A stretch of DNA of 28,907 nt from Oscillospiraceae bacterium. GTDB taxonomy: Bacteria > Bacillota > Clostridia > Oscillospirales > Ruminococcaceae. Numbering within the stretch: position 1 is the stretch's first letter; each line of letters begins with the position of its first letter. Shown here one piece after another: positions 8,238 through 15,851 of this stretch. The DNA lies in the NCBI GenBank assembly GCA_018110855.1, contig JAGBFZ010000373.1, forward strand, positions 1 through 28,907. Direction: 5' to 3'. The notes beneath the pieces were generated by a model that ran no database searches, was not told the DNA's origin, and was given only the letters and a program-made list of their open reading frames with translations. The position numbers and the translations under genes are program-made.

Positions 8238-8273
8238 AAAAAGAAAAAAGCCCGAGAGCTTTATGCTTCGGGC
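8238..8273 (-). terminator. Rho-independent terminator of the fab operon (after acpP)
   Basis: On the minus strand GCCCGAAGC pairs with GCT-TCGGGC (one bulge) and is followed by TTTTTTCTTTTT. It lies 22 nt past the acpP stop codon and converges with the HD-gene terminator. Confidence 0.88.
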
Positions 8274-8295
8274 AGACTTTTCGTGATCTTTAAGA

Positions 8296-8523
8296 TTACT
8301 GATTGTCCTCGATATACTTAACGATATCGCCTACAGTCTTGAGAGTCTGAACGGTCTCGTCAGAGATCTCAAGGTCATACTCGTCCTCGATAACGCCGAT
8401 GAGATCAACGATATCAAGAGAATCTGCGCCCAGATCGTCCTGAATGTTAGCGTCCTCAACAACCTTATCTTCGTCAACTGAAAGCTGATCTGCTATAAGT
8501 TCCTTAACCTTATCAAATACCAT
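8296..8523 (-). CDS. acpP: Acyl carrier protein
   Basis: Small acidic carrier that holds growing acyl chains on a 4'-phosphopantetheine arm. The 75-residue sequence has the attachment motif ADSLDIV with Ser35 as the modified residue, and the usual abundance of Asp and Glu. A strong AAGGAGG site precedes the ATG. It is the last gene of the minus-strand fab/acc run, directly before a terminator. In most Firmicute fab clusters acpP lies near fabH or fabK, so the terminal position is unusual. A 47-nt gap with a hairpin separates it from accA, which may let it be expressed at a different level. Confidence 0.97.
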   Translation of the reverse strand: MVFDKVKELIADQLSVDEDKVVEDANIQDDLGADSLDIVDLIGVIEDEYDLEISDETVQTLKTVGDIVKYIEDNQ

Positions 8524-8552
8524 TTGATTTTCCTCCTTGTGATTGTGTATAA

Positions 8553-8573
8553 TAAAGACTGTTGCGGTCTTTA
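8553..8573 (-). other. Hairpin between accA and acpP
   Basis: Arms TAAAGAC / GTCTTTA form a perfect 7-bp stem with a 7-nt loop. The stem starts at the accA stop codon and ends about 20 nt before the acpP ribosome binding site. The following T-run is poor, so processing or partial attenuation is likelier than full termination. Confidence 0.45.
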
Positions 8574-9458
8574 CTTAGTAGGTTCATCGGCAGTCTGCGG
8601 CTGAACGGATGCCTGTTCACGGAACACGCCGATTTTTCTAAATTTATTATACCGTTCATTAAGCAAAACGTCAATATCTTTTTTCATTTTGTTATTCAGC
8701 GATTTTACCAAAAAATCAGCAATATTTTCGGCAGTCGTTTCGGGATCGTTATGAGCGCCTCCCTCAGGCTCGGATATTATCGCCTCTGCAATGCCCAAAT
8801 TAACGGCATCCTGAGCGGTAACACGCATAATATTGCAGGCTTCCTTTTCCTTTGAAGCGTCCTTCCACAAAATGGAAGCAAAGCCTCTGGGGGATATTAC
8901 CGAATAGATGGAGTTTTCAAGCATGGCAAGCTCGTCGCACACGCCAAGCGCCAATGCGCCGCCGCTGCCGCCTTCACCAAGCACCACCGATACAACAGGG
9001 GTCTTTAAGGTCATGAATTCCGCTAAATTCCGTGCGATCGCCTCTCCCTGTCCTCTTTTTTCCGCAGCCACTCCGCAGAATGCGCCGGGGGTATCTATAA
9101 AGCAGATAACGGGGCGGTGGAATTTCTCCGCCTGACGGGCAAGACGCAGTGCCTTGCGGTAGCCCTCGGGGTGGGGCATGGCGAAGTTTGAAGCCTTGTT
9201 TTCAAAGACATCTCTGCCCTTGACCTCGGCAATAACTGTAACGGGAAGCTTGCCCAGCCTGCCTATGCCGCCGAGAATCGCTCCGTCGTCTCCGAAAAGG
9301 CGGTCGCCGTGAAGCTCGAAGAAGTCGTTGAAAATAAGGGGGAGATAGTCCCTGATGGTGGGGCGGTTCTTGTTTCTGATTATCTCAAGCCGTTCAAAGG
9401 GGGTAAGCTCGCCGCTTGCGGCTGTATCCTCGTTTTCCTTTATGATCTCTTCAGACAA
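8571..9458 (-). CDS. accA: Acetyl-CoA carboxylase carboxyltransferase subunit alpha
   Basis: Alpha half of the carboxyltransferase that moves CO2 from biotin on AccB to acetyl-CoA, giving malonyl-CoA. The crotonase-fold core is clear: RPTIRDYLPLIF near the N-terminus, GDRLFGDD, the FIDTPGAFCG block, GEGGSGGALAL in the oxyanion region and SVISPRGFASILWKD. The 295-residue length is slightly short of E. coli AccA (319) but complete. The start is TTG at 9458, 9 nt after a GGAGG site. The frame overlaps the end of accD by 8 bp, implying translational coupling of the two carboxyltransferase subunits, which work as an alpha2-beta2 complex. Confidence 0.96.
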   Translation of the reverse strand: MSEEIIKENEDTAASGELTPFERLEIIRNKNRPTIRDYLPLIFNDFFELHGDRLFGDDGAILGGIGRLGKLPVTVIAEVKGRDVFENKASNFAMPHPEGYRKALRLARQAEKFHRPVICFIDTPGAFCGVAAEKRGQGEAIARNLAEFMTLKTPVVSVVLGEGGSGGALALGVCDELAMLENSIYSVISPRGFASILWKDASKEKEACNIMRVTAQDAVNLGIAEAIISEPEGGAHNDPETTAENIADFLVKSLNNKMKKDIDVLLNERYNKFRKIGVFREQASVQPQTADEPTK

Positions 9459-10320
9459 TGATATCCACCTCCCTGAACGGCTTATGGAGACGGATAAGGT
9501 GGGCTATGGTCCTGCGGAGATTCTTTCTCTCCACGATCATATCCGCAAATCCGTTTTCAAGCGTAAATTCCGCAGACTGGAAATCCTCGGGGAGCCTTTG
9601 CTTTATGGTTCCTTCGATAACACGTCTGCCTGCAAAGCCAACAAGCACCTTCGGTTCTGCGATAATAATATCTCCCAGCGAGGCAAAGGACGCTGTAACG
9701 CCGCCTGTGATGGGGTCTGTGAGGACGGTGATGTAAAGCCCGCCTGCCTGTGAAAGCCTTGCAGCTGCGCCGCTGGTCTTTGCCATCTGCATAAGGGACA
9801 CAAGCCCCTCCTGCATACGGGCGCCTCCCGAGGCGGTAAACAGTACCAAGGGGAGCTTTTTCTGAGCGGCGGCTTCAAAGGCTCTTGTTACCTTTTCGCC
9901 TACCACGCTGCCCATGGAAGCCATCATAAAATGAGAATCCATAATGCCGATAATGCAGCGCTCGCCCTTTATGGTACATTCACCTGTTATAATAGCGTCA
10001 TTAAGCCCTGTTTTCTTCCGCAGTCCTTCGATCTTTTCCTCATAATCGGGGAAATCTATGGGATTAAGGCTTGTCATGTCCTTGTCGTATTCGATAAAGC
10101 TGTCCTTATCCACGGTTATGGAAAGGCGTTCTGCGGCACTTATCCTGCTGTGATAGCCGCATGAGGGGCATACCCATTTATTATCCTCAAGCTCGTCCTG
10201 AGTGCAGCTTTCGGAGCAGCGGGGGCATTTGAACTGCTTCTCCGGGGGAACGTCGGGGGCTTTCTCGCCGTCGTCCAGATTAAAGCGGGCGGTGACGACC
10301 TTGAACAAATCCTCTAACAA
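9451..10320 (-). CDS. accD: Acetyl-CoA carboxylase carboxyltransferase subunit beta
   Basis: Beta half of the carboxyltransferase. The N-terminal zinc ribbon is intact (CPRC about 20 residues before CPSCGYHSR), followed by the crotonase-fold domain with FTASGGARMQEG and ITGGVTASFASLGD. The product is 289 residues, normal for the family. The start is TTG at 10320, giving the family-like N-terminus MLEDLF; the GAGG-type ribosome site is only moderate. It lies 27 nt after accC and overlaps accA by 8 bp, consistent with matched subunit production. Confidence 0.96.
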   Translation of the reverse strand: MLEDLFKVVTARFNLDDGEKAPDVPPEKQFKCPRCSESCTQDELEDNKWVCPSCGYHSRISAAERLSITVDKDSFIEYDKDMTSLNPIDFPDYEEKIEGLRKKTGLNDAIITGECTIKGERCIIGIMDSHFMMASMGSVVGEKVTRAFEAAAQKKLPLVLFTASGGARMQEGLVSLMQMAKTSGAAARLSQAGGLYITVLTDPITGGVTASFASLGDIIIAEPKVLVGFAGRRVIEGTIKQRLPEDFQSAEFTLENGFADMIVERKNLRRTIAHLIRLHKPFREVDIIV

Positions 10321-10347
10321 TCTTTTCGCCTCAATTCGTTAAAATTT

Positions 10348-11697
10348 TTATCCGTTTTCCGACAGCTTTCTTCCCAGATATCCGATATCGTAGGTTCCCT
10401 GCTCGAAAACGCTGTCTCTGATAAGGGCGAGCTGGAAATCAATATTGGTATCCACTCCCTCAACGATAAATTCCGCCAGCGCCCATTTCATCTTGGCAAT
10501 TGCCTCGGGACGGGTGGGGGCGTGGACAATGAGCTTGGCGATCATGCTGTCATAGAAGGGGGGGATAGTGTAGCCCTGATATACGGAGCTGTCCACTCTG
10601 ATACCCGGACCTCCCGGAATGTGGAGAGCGGTTATCTGCCCGGGGCTCGGACGGAAATTGAAGTCGGGATTCTCTGCATTTATACGGCATTCGATGGAGT
10701 GACCTGTCATGGAGATGTCCTTCTGTGTAAAGGGCAGCTCTTCGCCGTAAGCTATCTTTATCTGGTGCTTTACAAGGTCGATGCCCGTTACGGCTTCGGT
10801 GATGGGGTGCTCAACTTGTATTCTTGTATTCATCTCCATGAAGTAGAAACGTCTGCTGGAGTCCACAAGAAATTCGATGGTGCCTGCGTTTGTATAGCCG
10901 CAGACTCTTGCGGCAGTAACGGCAGCACGTCCCATTTTTTCACGAAGCTCCTTGCTCATAATGGGAGAGGGGGTCTCCTCTAAAACCTTCTGATTTCTCC
11001 TTTGCATGGAGCAGTCTCTTTCGCCCAGATATACGGTATTTCCGAATTTATCGGCGAGTATCTGCACCTCGATATGCTTGGGATTTACGATAAATTTCTC
11101 CATGTAGACGCTGTCGTCCCCGAAGAAATTCTTCGCCTCCTGCTTTGCGGCGATGATGGCGTCCTCAAGCTCCTCGGGACGTTCCACGAGACGTATGCCT
11201 CGTCCGCCGCCGCCTGCCGATGCCTTTACCATAAGGGGACAGCCGATCTCATTGCAGAGCCGCTTCGCTGTCTCCATATCAGGAACGGCGCCGTCGGAAC
11301 CGGGTATAACGGGAACTCCCGCAGCCTTCATGGCTTTCTTTGCCGCAGCCTTATCTCCGAGCATACTGATGGACTTAGGCTTGGGACCTATGAAAACGAT
11401 ATTATTTTCCTCGCACAGACGGGCGAAATCAGCATTCTCGGAGAGAAAGCCGAAGCCCGGGTGAACAGCCTCCGCACCTGTCATTTTGCAGGCTTCAATA
11501 ATAGCGGCAGCGTTTAAGTAGCTGTCCTTTGTTGCAGGGGGACCTATGCATATGGCTTCATCAGCGATCTGCGCATGGAGAGCGTGCTTGTCGGCGGTGG
11601 AATAAACGGTGACGGTGTGTATTCCCAGCTCACGGCAAGCTCTTATAATTCTTACCGCAATTTCTCCTCGGTTAGCAATAAGTACCTTTTTAAACAT
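10348..11697 (-). CDS. accC: Acetyl-CoA carboxylase, biotin carboxylase subunit
   Basis: ATP-grasp enzyme that carboxylates biotin on AccB using bicarbonate and ATP. All three domains are visible: the N-terminal fold (KVLIANRGEIAVRIIRA), the ATP-grasp glycine loop KASAGGGGRGIR, and the catalytic block EMNTRIQVEHPITE, followed by the C-terminal domain with PYDSMIAK-like PFYDSMIAK. At 449 residues it matches E. coli AccC length. It lies between fabZ and accD in the single minus-strand run, 21 nt from fabZ. Confidence 0.97.
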   Translation of the reverse strand: MFKKVLIANRGEIAVRIIRACRELGIHTVTVYSTADKHALHAQIADEAICIGPPATKDSYLNAAAIIEACKMTGAEAVHPGFGFLSENADFARLCEENNIVFIGPKPKSISMLGDKAAAKKAMKAAGVPVIPGSDGAVPDMETAKRLCNEIGCPLMVKASAGGGGRGIRLVERPEELEDAIIAAKQEAKNFFGDDSVYMEKFIVNPKHIEVQILADKFGNTVYLGERDCSMQRRNQKVLEETPSPIMSKELREKMGRAAVTAARVCGYTNAGTIEFLVDSSRRFYFMEMNTRIQVEHPITEAVTGIDLVKHQIKIAYGEELPFTQKDISMTGHSIECRINAENPDFNFRPSPGQITALHIPGGPGIRVDSSVYQGYTIPPFYDSMIAKLIVHAPTRPEAIAKMKWALAEFIVEGVDTNIDFQLALIRDSVFEQGTYDIGYLGRKLSENG

Positions 11698-11718
11698 TTT
11701 TACTCAGAGCCTTTCAGG

Positions 11719-12144
11719 TTACTTGATAGCGAAGGTTATCTCGGCGGATACTGCCTTTTCTCCGTTAACGGTGCAGATACCCTTGCCGTAGCCAACGGGA
11801 CCTCTTACCTTGATGATCTCCACCTCGATGCGAAGTCTGTCCCCGGGAACAACCTGTCTGCGGAATTTAGCTTCCTTGATGCCGCCGAAAAAGCCTATCT
11901 TGCCCTTGTTTTCGGGAAGAGTGAGCATGGCTGTGCAGCCTGCCTGAGCCATCATCTCTACCATGAGAACGCCCGGCACTACTGGATAATCGGGGAAATG
12001 TCCCTTGAACCAGAATTCCTCGGGAGTCATTGTTTTATACGCAACCACACGCTTTCCCGGCTCTAATTCCTCGATTTCGTCAATGAGAAGGAAAGGGTCA
12101 CGGTGGGGGATTATTTCCATTATCTGCTCTTTATTCATTAACAT
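11719..12144 (-). CDS. fabZ: 3-hydroxyacyl-ACP dehydratase FabZ
   Basis: Hot-dog-fold enzyme that removes water from 3-hydroxyacyl-ACP to give trans-2-enoyl-ACP. The substrate-channel block IPHRDPFLLID is at 12-22. Catalytic His49 lies in KGHFPDYPVVPG, with catalytic Glu63 in LMVEMMAQAG. The product has 141 residues, as expected. AAGGAGGT lies 6 nt before the ATG. The gene follows accB by 12 nt. No separate FabA, FabM or FabN isomerase gene is seen here, so the source of unsaturated acids is not shown by the window. Confidence 0.97.
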   Translation of the reverse strand: MLMNKEQIMEIIPHRDPFLLIDEIEELEPGKRVVAYKTMTPEEFWFKGHFPDYPVVPGVLMVEMMAQAGCTAMLTLPENKGKIGFFGGIKEAKFRRQVVPGDRLRIEVEIIKVRGPVGYGKGICTVNGEKAVSAEITFAIK

Positions 12145-12156
12145 GGGTAGACCTCC

Positions 12157-12636
12157 TTAACCGATTATCATTACGGGCTGATCGAATTCCACAGCGTCGC
12201 CGTTCTTTACAAGCAGCTTCTTAACTGTTCCGTCAACGGGGCAGGGAATTTCATTCATAATCTTCATGGACTCGATTATCATTATGATATCGCCCTTTTT
12301 CACCTTCTGACCCACCTGTACGAAGGGGGGCTTGTCGGGTGCGGGGGAGGAATAATATGTGCCTACAATGGGTGATCTCACCGTTTCGCCCTCGGGAAGG
12401 GAAGCAGGCTTGCTCTCGGGAGAAGCTGCAGGTGAAGCGGGTGCCCCTGCTGCCATGGGAGCGGCAAATGCTCCTGCCTGCATGGGAGGAGGGGGAGGAA
12501 CAGGACGGCTTTTAATAACCAGCTTTGCGCCGATATCGTCGTCCTCAAGGCATATCTCGCCTAAGTTTTTTTCATTTATCAGGTCCGCAAGAGCGGCAAT
12601 GTCCTCTATTTCAAGGTCAAAAGGAAGTGTGCCCAT
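12157..12636 (-). CDS. accB: Biotin carboxyl carrier protein of acetyl-CoA carboxylase
   Basis: Carries the biotin arm between AccC and AccA/AccD. The N-terminal helix region (about 1-45) is followed by a Pro/Ala-rich flexible linker (about 47-85) and a biotinyl domain. The biotin-accepting lysine is Lys125 in ESMKIMNE, so the residue after Lys-Ile differs from the E. coli AMKM form but resembles the MKLMNE form of Firmicutes. The 159-residue length is normal. A GAAAGGA ribosome site lies upstream of the ATG, 25 nt after fabF. Confidence 0.96.
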   Translation of the reverse strand: MGTLPFDLEIEDIAALADLINEKNLGEICLEDDDIGAKLVIKSRPVPPPPPMQAGAFAAPMAAGAPASPAASPESKPASLPEGETVRSPIVGTYYSSPAPDKPPFVQVGQKVKKGDIIMIIESMKIMNEIPCPVDGTVKKLLVKNGDAVEFDQPVMIIG

Positions 12637-12661
12637 TTTTATTCAGTCCTTTCGGGTTTGC

Positions 12662-13897
12662 TTATTCGGCGTATTTCTTGAAGCACAGAGTGGCGTTATG
12701 ACCGCCGAAGCCTAAATTATTGGTGAGAGCAGCATTTACGGTCATGCTTCTGTTGCCATCGGTGCAGTTGTCAAGGTCGCACTCGGGGTCGGGAACCTTG
12801 AAGCCCACGGTCTTGTGAACAAAGTCCTCCTTGCAGGAAAGGGCTGTTACAATGGCTTCAACTGCGCCTGCTGCACCTAAAAGATGACCTGTCATGGACT
12901 TGGTGGAGTTTACAACTACCTTCTTTGCAGCCTCGCCCAGAGCCAGCTTTATTGCTGTTGTCTCGCACATATCGTTAAGGTGTGTGGAGGTGCCGTGAGC
13001 GTTGATATAATCAATATCCTCGGGGGCAAGTCCTGCTTCCTCATATGCCATTCTGATTGCTGCTGCAGCGGCTTCGCCTGCGGGGTCGGGGGAGGTCATG
13101 TGGAATGCGTCTCCCGTTGCGCCGTAGCCTGCGATCTCGGCATATATCTTTGCTCCTCTTGCCTTGGCGTGCTCCATTTCCTCAAGAATGAGCATACCAC
13201 TGCCCTCGCCTAAGATGAAGCCGTTTCTCTCGGCATCGAATGGGATAGAGCATCTTTCAAGGTCTGTGGAGCGGGAAAGGGCTTCCATATTGTTAAAGCC
13301 TGCAAGTGCAAACTCGTTTACGCAAGCCTCTGCTCCGCCTGCAATGCACACGTCAAGATAGCCGTCCTTTATGCGTCTGAAGGCTTCTCCGATAGCATGG
13401 GTGGAGGAAGCGCAGGCAGTGGTGGTGCAGTAGTTTGCTCCCTTGAAATGGGTTTTCATGGAGATGGTTCCTGCCGCCATGTTTGCGATCATTGCGGGAA
13501 TGTAGAATACCGACACTCTGCCGGGACCCTTCTGCTGATATTTCTCGTATTCCTGCATGGTAAGGTCAAGTCCGCCTATTCCTACGCCTGCGATAACGCC
13601 TGCTCTGTAAGGGTCGATATCCTCAAACTTTGTGCCTGCGTCTTCCATTGCTTCAAGGGCTGCATAAACCGCAAACTGAGTGAAGCGATCCAGCCTTTTT
13701 GCGTCCTTCTTGTCAATGTGCTTTTCGGGGTCAAATTCCTTTACGGGTGCGCCTATCCTTACCTCAAAGTCCTCGCTTACAATATCGTCAAGGAAGCTGA
13801 AGCCCAGCTTGTTTGCCTTGATATTGCTCCAGAATTCATCAAGAGAGTTTCCTAAGGGGGAAACCACGCCCATTCCTGTTACTGCGACTCTTCTCAT
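12662..13897 (-). CDS. fabF: 3-oxoacyl-ACP synthase II FabF
   Basis: Condensing enzyme that extends acyl-ACP by two carbons using malonyl-ACP. It has the Cys-His-His triad of KAS I/II enzymes: Cys162 in TACASSTHAIG, the first His in INAHGTSTHLND and the second in STKSMTGHLLGAAGA. The C-terminal NNLGFGGHNATL block is present. At 411 residues it matches E. coli FabF. AAAGGA lies 8 nt before the ATG. It follows fabG in the operon. Confidence 0.97.
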   Translation of the reverse strand: MRRVAVTGMGVVSPLGNSLDEFWSNIKANKLGFSFLDDIVSEDFEVRIGAPVKEFDPEKHIDKKDAKRLDRFTQFAVYAALEAMEDAGTKFEDIDPYRAGVIAGVGIGGLDLTMQEYEKYQQKGPGRVSVFYIPAMIANMAAGTISMKTHFKGANYCTTTACASSTHAIGEAFRRIKDGYLDVCIAGGAEACVNEFALAGFNNMEALSRSTDLERCSIPFDAERNGFILGEGSGMLILEEMEHAKARGAKIYAEIAGYGATGDAFHMTSPDPAGEAAAAAIRMAYEEAGLAPEDIDYINAHGTSTHLNDMCETTAIKLALGEAAKKVVVNSTKSMTGHLLGAAGAVEAIVTALSCKEDFVHKTVGFKVPDPECDLDNCTDGNRSMTVNAALTNNLGFGGHNATLCFKKYAE

Positions 13898-13947
13898 ATA
13901 TCCGATCCTTTCGTGATTACAATTTGAATATCCGTTTTATGCGGAGC

Positions 13948-14685
13948 TTACATTGAGATACCGCCTGAAATTTCGATCACCTGTCCCGTTACATAGGAGG
14001 AATCCTCCGATGCAAGGAAGGATACCACGCCTGCGATCTCCTCAGGCTCGCCGTAACGCTTCATTGCGATCTGTGCAAGCATTGCAGCCTTCTGCTCCTC
14101 GGTGAGCTTGTCGGTCATGGGTGTGTGGATAAAGCCTGGTGCTACTGCGTTGCAGGTGACATTTCTTGAGCCGAGCTCCTTTGCAACGGTCTTTGTCATA
14201 CCGATGATAGCTGCCTTGGAGGCGCTGTAGTTTATCTGTCCGGGGTTGCCGTAAAGACCTGCCACGGAAGCAAGATTGATGATATGTCCGCTTCTCTGGC
14301 GCATCATAATATTGCCCACGAACTTAGTCATGTTGAAAACGCTCTTCTGATTTACGGCAATTACCATGTCGTACTGCTCCTCGGGCATTCTTGCCATAAG
14401 ACCGTCTCTTGTGATGCCTGCGTTGTTTACGAGAACGTCAATGGTGCCGAAACGCTCCTTTACTGCCTTTACCATTGCCTCACATTCAGCATACTTTGAA
14501 ACGTCTGCGCAGAAAACTTCCGCTTCAACGCCCAGAGCCTTTACTCTGTCAACGATATCGTTGTTCTCGAACATTGTCATATTGAGGTCGTTGAATGCGA
14601 TGTTCATGCCGTCCTTGGCAAGTCTCAGTGCAATTGCTGCGCCGATGCCTCTTGACGAGCCTGTGATTATAGCTGTTTTTGCCAT
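13948..14685 (-). CDS. fabG: 3-oxoacyl-ACP reductase FabG
   Basis: NADPH-dependent short-chain dehydrogenase that reduces 3-oxoacyl-ACP. The nucleotide-binding TGSSRGIG is at 9-16, NNAG at 87-90, and the catalytic Ser140, Tyr153 and Lys157 are in place. The product has 245 residues. I set the start at ATG 14685: it gives the canonical MAKTAIITG N-terminus and lies 9 nt after GGAGG. The frame is open for 21 more codons upstream, but that stretch overlaps a near-consensus promoter. Transcription can therefore begin between fabK and fabG as well as at fabH. Confidence 0.96.
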   Translation of the reverse strand: MAKTAIITGSSRGIGAAIALRLAKDGMNIAFNDLNMTMFENNDIVDRVKALGVEAEVFCADVSKYAECEAMVKAVKERFGTIDVLVNNAGITRDGLMARMPEEQYDMVIAVNQKSVFNMTKFVGNIMMRQRSGHIINLASVAGLYGNPGQINYSASKAAIIGMTKTVAKELGSRNVTCNAVAPGFIHTPMTDKLTEEQKAAMLAQIAMKRYGEPEEIAGVVSFLASEDSSYVTGQVIEISGGISM

Positions 14686-14719
14686 TTGTTCATTCCTCCG
14701 TATATGAGTTTTCGTATAT

Positions 14720-14748
14720 AGTATATTGACGGAAAATCTGTCTGTCAA
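14720..14748 (-). promoter_or_regulatory. Predicted internal promoter at the fabK/fabG junction
   Basis: On the minus strand TTGACA (14748-14743) and TATACT (14725-14720) are separated by exactly 17 bp. The -35 element abuts the fabK stop codon. The -10 overlaps ATATAGTAT (14716-14724), a 9-mer also present at the fabD promoter and before aroE. Confidence 0.72.
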
Positions 14749-15678
14749 TCAGAAATCTGTTCCGAGCAGCTTGCCTGCCTGCTCCGAAAGCTCTGCCATT
14801 ATATCCTTGACGGGCTTTACCTCGTTTATCATACCGGCGATAAGTCCGCAGAGCATGGAGCCTTCGTCTGTGTTGCCGTCAACAACAGCCTTTCTGAGAG
14901 AGCCGACGGTGAGAGCCTCGAAATCCTCCGGGGGAGCTGCCATTTTTTCCATTTCCTGAAGCTTCTTTGTGTATTTGCTCTTTATGCAGCGGCAGGGGCT
15001 TCCCGAATAAAAGCCTGTGATGGCATTATCGGTGTCCTTTGCCTTGATGACTGCATTCTTGTAATTTTCGTGTATCTGACATTCCTCGGAAGCAAGGAAA
15101 CGGGTTCCGATTTGAACGCCCTCTGCGCCAAGCATGAAGCTTGCTGCGATTCCTCTGCCGTCGGCAATACCGCCCGCTGCGATAACGGGAACGCTTACAG
15201 CGTCGACCACCTGAGGAACAAGGCACATGGTGGTGTTCTGACCGATGTGTCCGCCAGATTCGGTTCCTTCTGCGATAACGGCGTCTGCGCCTATCTTTTC
15301 AAGTCTCTTTGCAAGGGCAACGGAGGGAACAACGGGAATGACCTTAATGCCCGCTTCCTTCCATGCGGCAATGTACTGACCGGGATTTCCTGCGCCTGTG
15401 GTAACGAAGGAAACGCCCTCCTCGATAACCAGCTTTGCAAGCTCCTCCGCATTGGGAGACATGAGCATGATATTCACACCGAAGGGCTTGTCGGTAAGCT
15501 CCTTGCACTTTCTTATCTCGCTTCTGAGATAGTCAATGGGAGCGGAGCCGCCTGCGATAATGCCTGCGCCGCCTGCGTTCGATACTGCGGAGGCAAGAGT
15601 GCTTTCTGCTATCCATGCCATACCGCCCTGAATAATGGGTTTTTCGATTCCGAGAAGCTCGGTTACTCTGTTTTTCAT
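14749..15678 (-). CDS. fabK: Enoyl-ACP reductase II (FabK, FMN-dependent)
   Basis: Flavoenzyme that does the last reduction of each elongation cycle, replacing FabI. It is a TIM-barrel protein of the nitronate monooxygenase family with PIIQGGMAWIAE at the N-terminus, the catalytic His motif SGGHIGQNTTM, and the phosphate-binding GGIADGRGIAASFMLGA. The 309-residue length is typical of FabK. The fab context favours FabK over a nitronate monooxygenase. FabK enzymes are generally insensitive to triclosan (family knowledge). AAAGGA lies 9 nt before the ATG. Confidence 0.93.
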   Translation of the reverse strand: MKNRVTELLGIEKPIIQGGMAWIAESTLASAVSNAGGAGIIAGGSAPIDYLRSEIRKCKELTDKPFGVNIMLMSPNAEELAKLVIEEGVSFVTTGAGNPGQYIAAWKEAGIKVIPVVPSVALAKRLEKIGADAVIAEGTESGGHIGQNTTMCLVPQVVDAVSVPVIAAGGIADGRGIAASFMLGAEGVQIGTRFLASEECQIHENYKNAVIKAKDTDNAITGFYSGSPCRCIKSKYTKKLQEMEKMAAPPEDFEALTVGSLRKAVVDGNTDEGSMLCGLIAGMINEVKPVKDIMAELSEQAGKLLGTDF

Positions 15679-15701
15679 AAATGCGTTTCCTTTCGTGATT
15701 A

Positions 15702-15848
15702 TTATTTCTTGTTCTTAAAATGCCGTATCAGCAGAACTGCGGCGGTAATGACTGCTATTATGAGAATTACGGGAAGCAATAATCCTGCCGGGCTTATAGG
15801 CGGTATTGCTATAACGTCTGCAAATCGGGTAAAATTTAATCCGTTCAT
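15702..15848 (-). CDS. Small single-pass membrane protein, 48 residues, between fabH and fabK
   Basis: A short frame runs from ATG at 15848 to TAA at 15702. Only 3 nt separate it from the fabH stop codon, and it ends 23 nt before the fabK start, in the spacing of a real operon gene. The protein has a polar N-terminus (about 1-17), a long hydrophobic segment (about 20-41, rich in L, I, V and A) and a short basic tail ending FKNKK. This is the topology of a small bitopic membrane protein. No strong ribosome site is visible, so translation would depend on coupling to fabH. I recognise no family; a role at the membrane in lipid synthesis is inferred only from position. Confidence 0.6.
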   Translation of the reverse strand: MNGLNFTRFADVIAIPPISPAGLLLPVILIIAVITAAVLLIRHFKNKK

Positions 15849-15851
15849 GGC

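Noticed and set aside
14686..14748. N-terminal extension of FabG by 21 residues
   Set aside because: The stretch overlaps a near-consensus promoter, and the internal ATG has a good ribosome site and gives the canonical FabG N-terminus.
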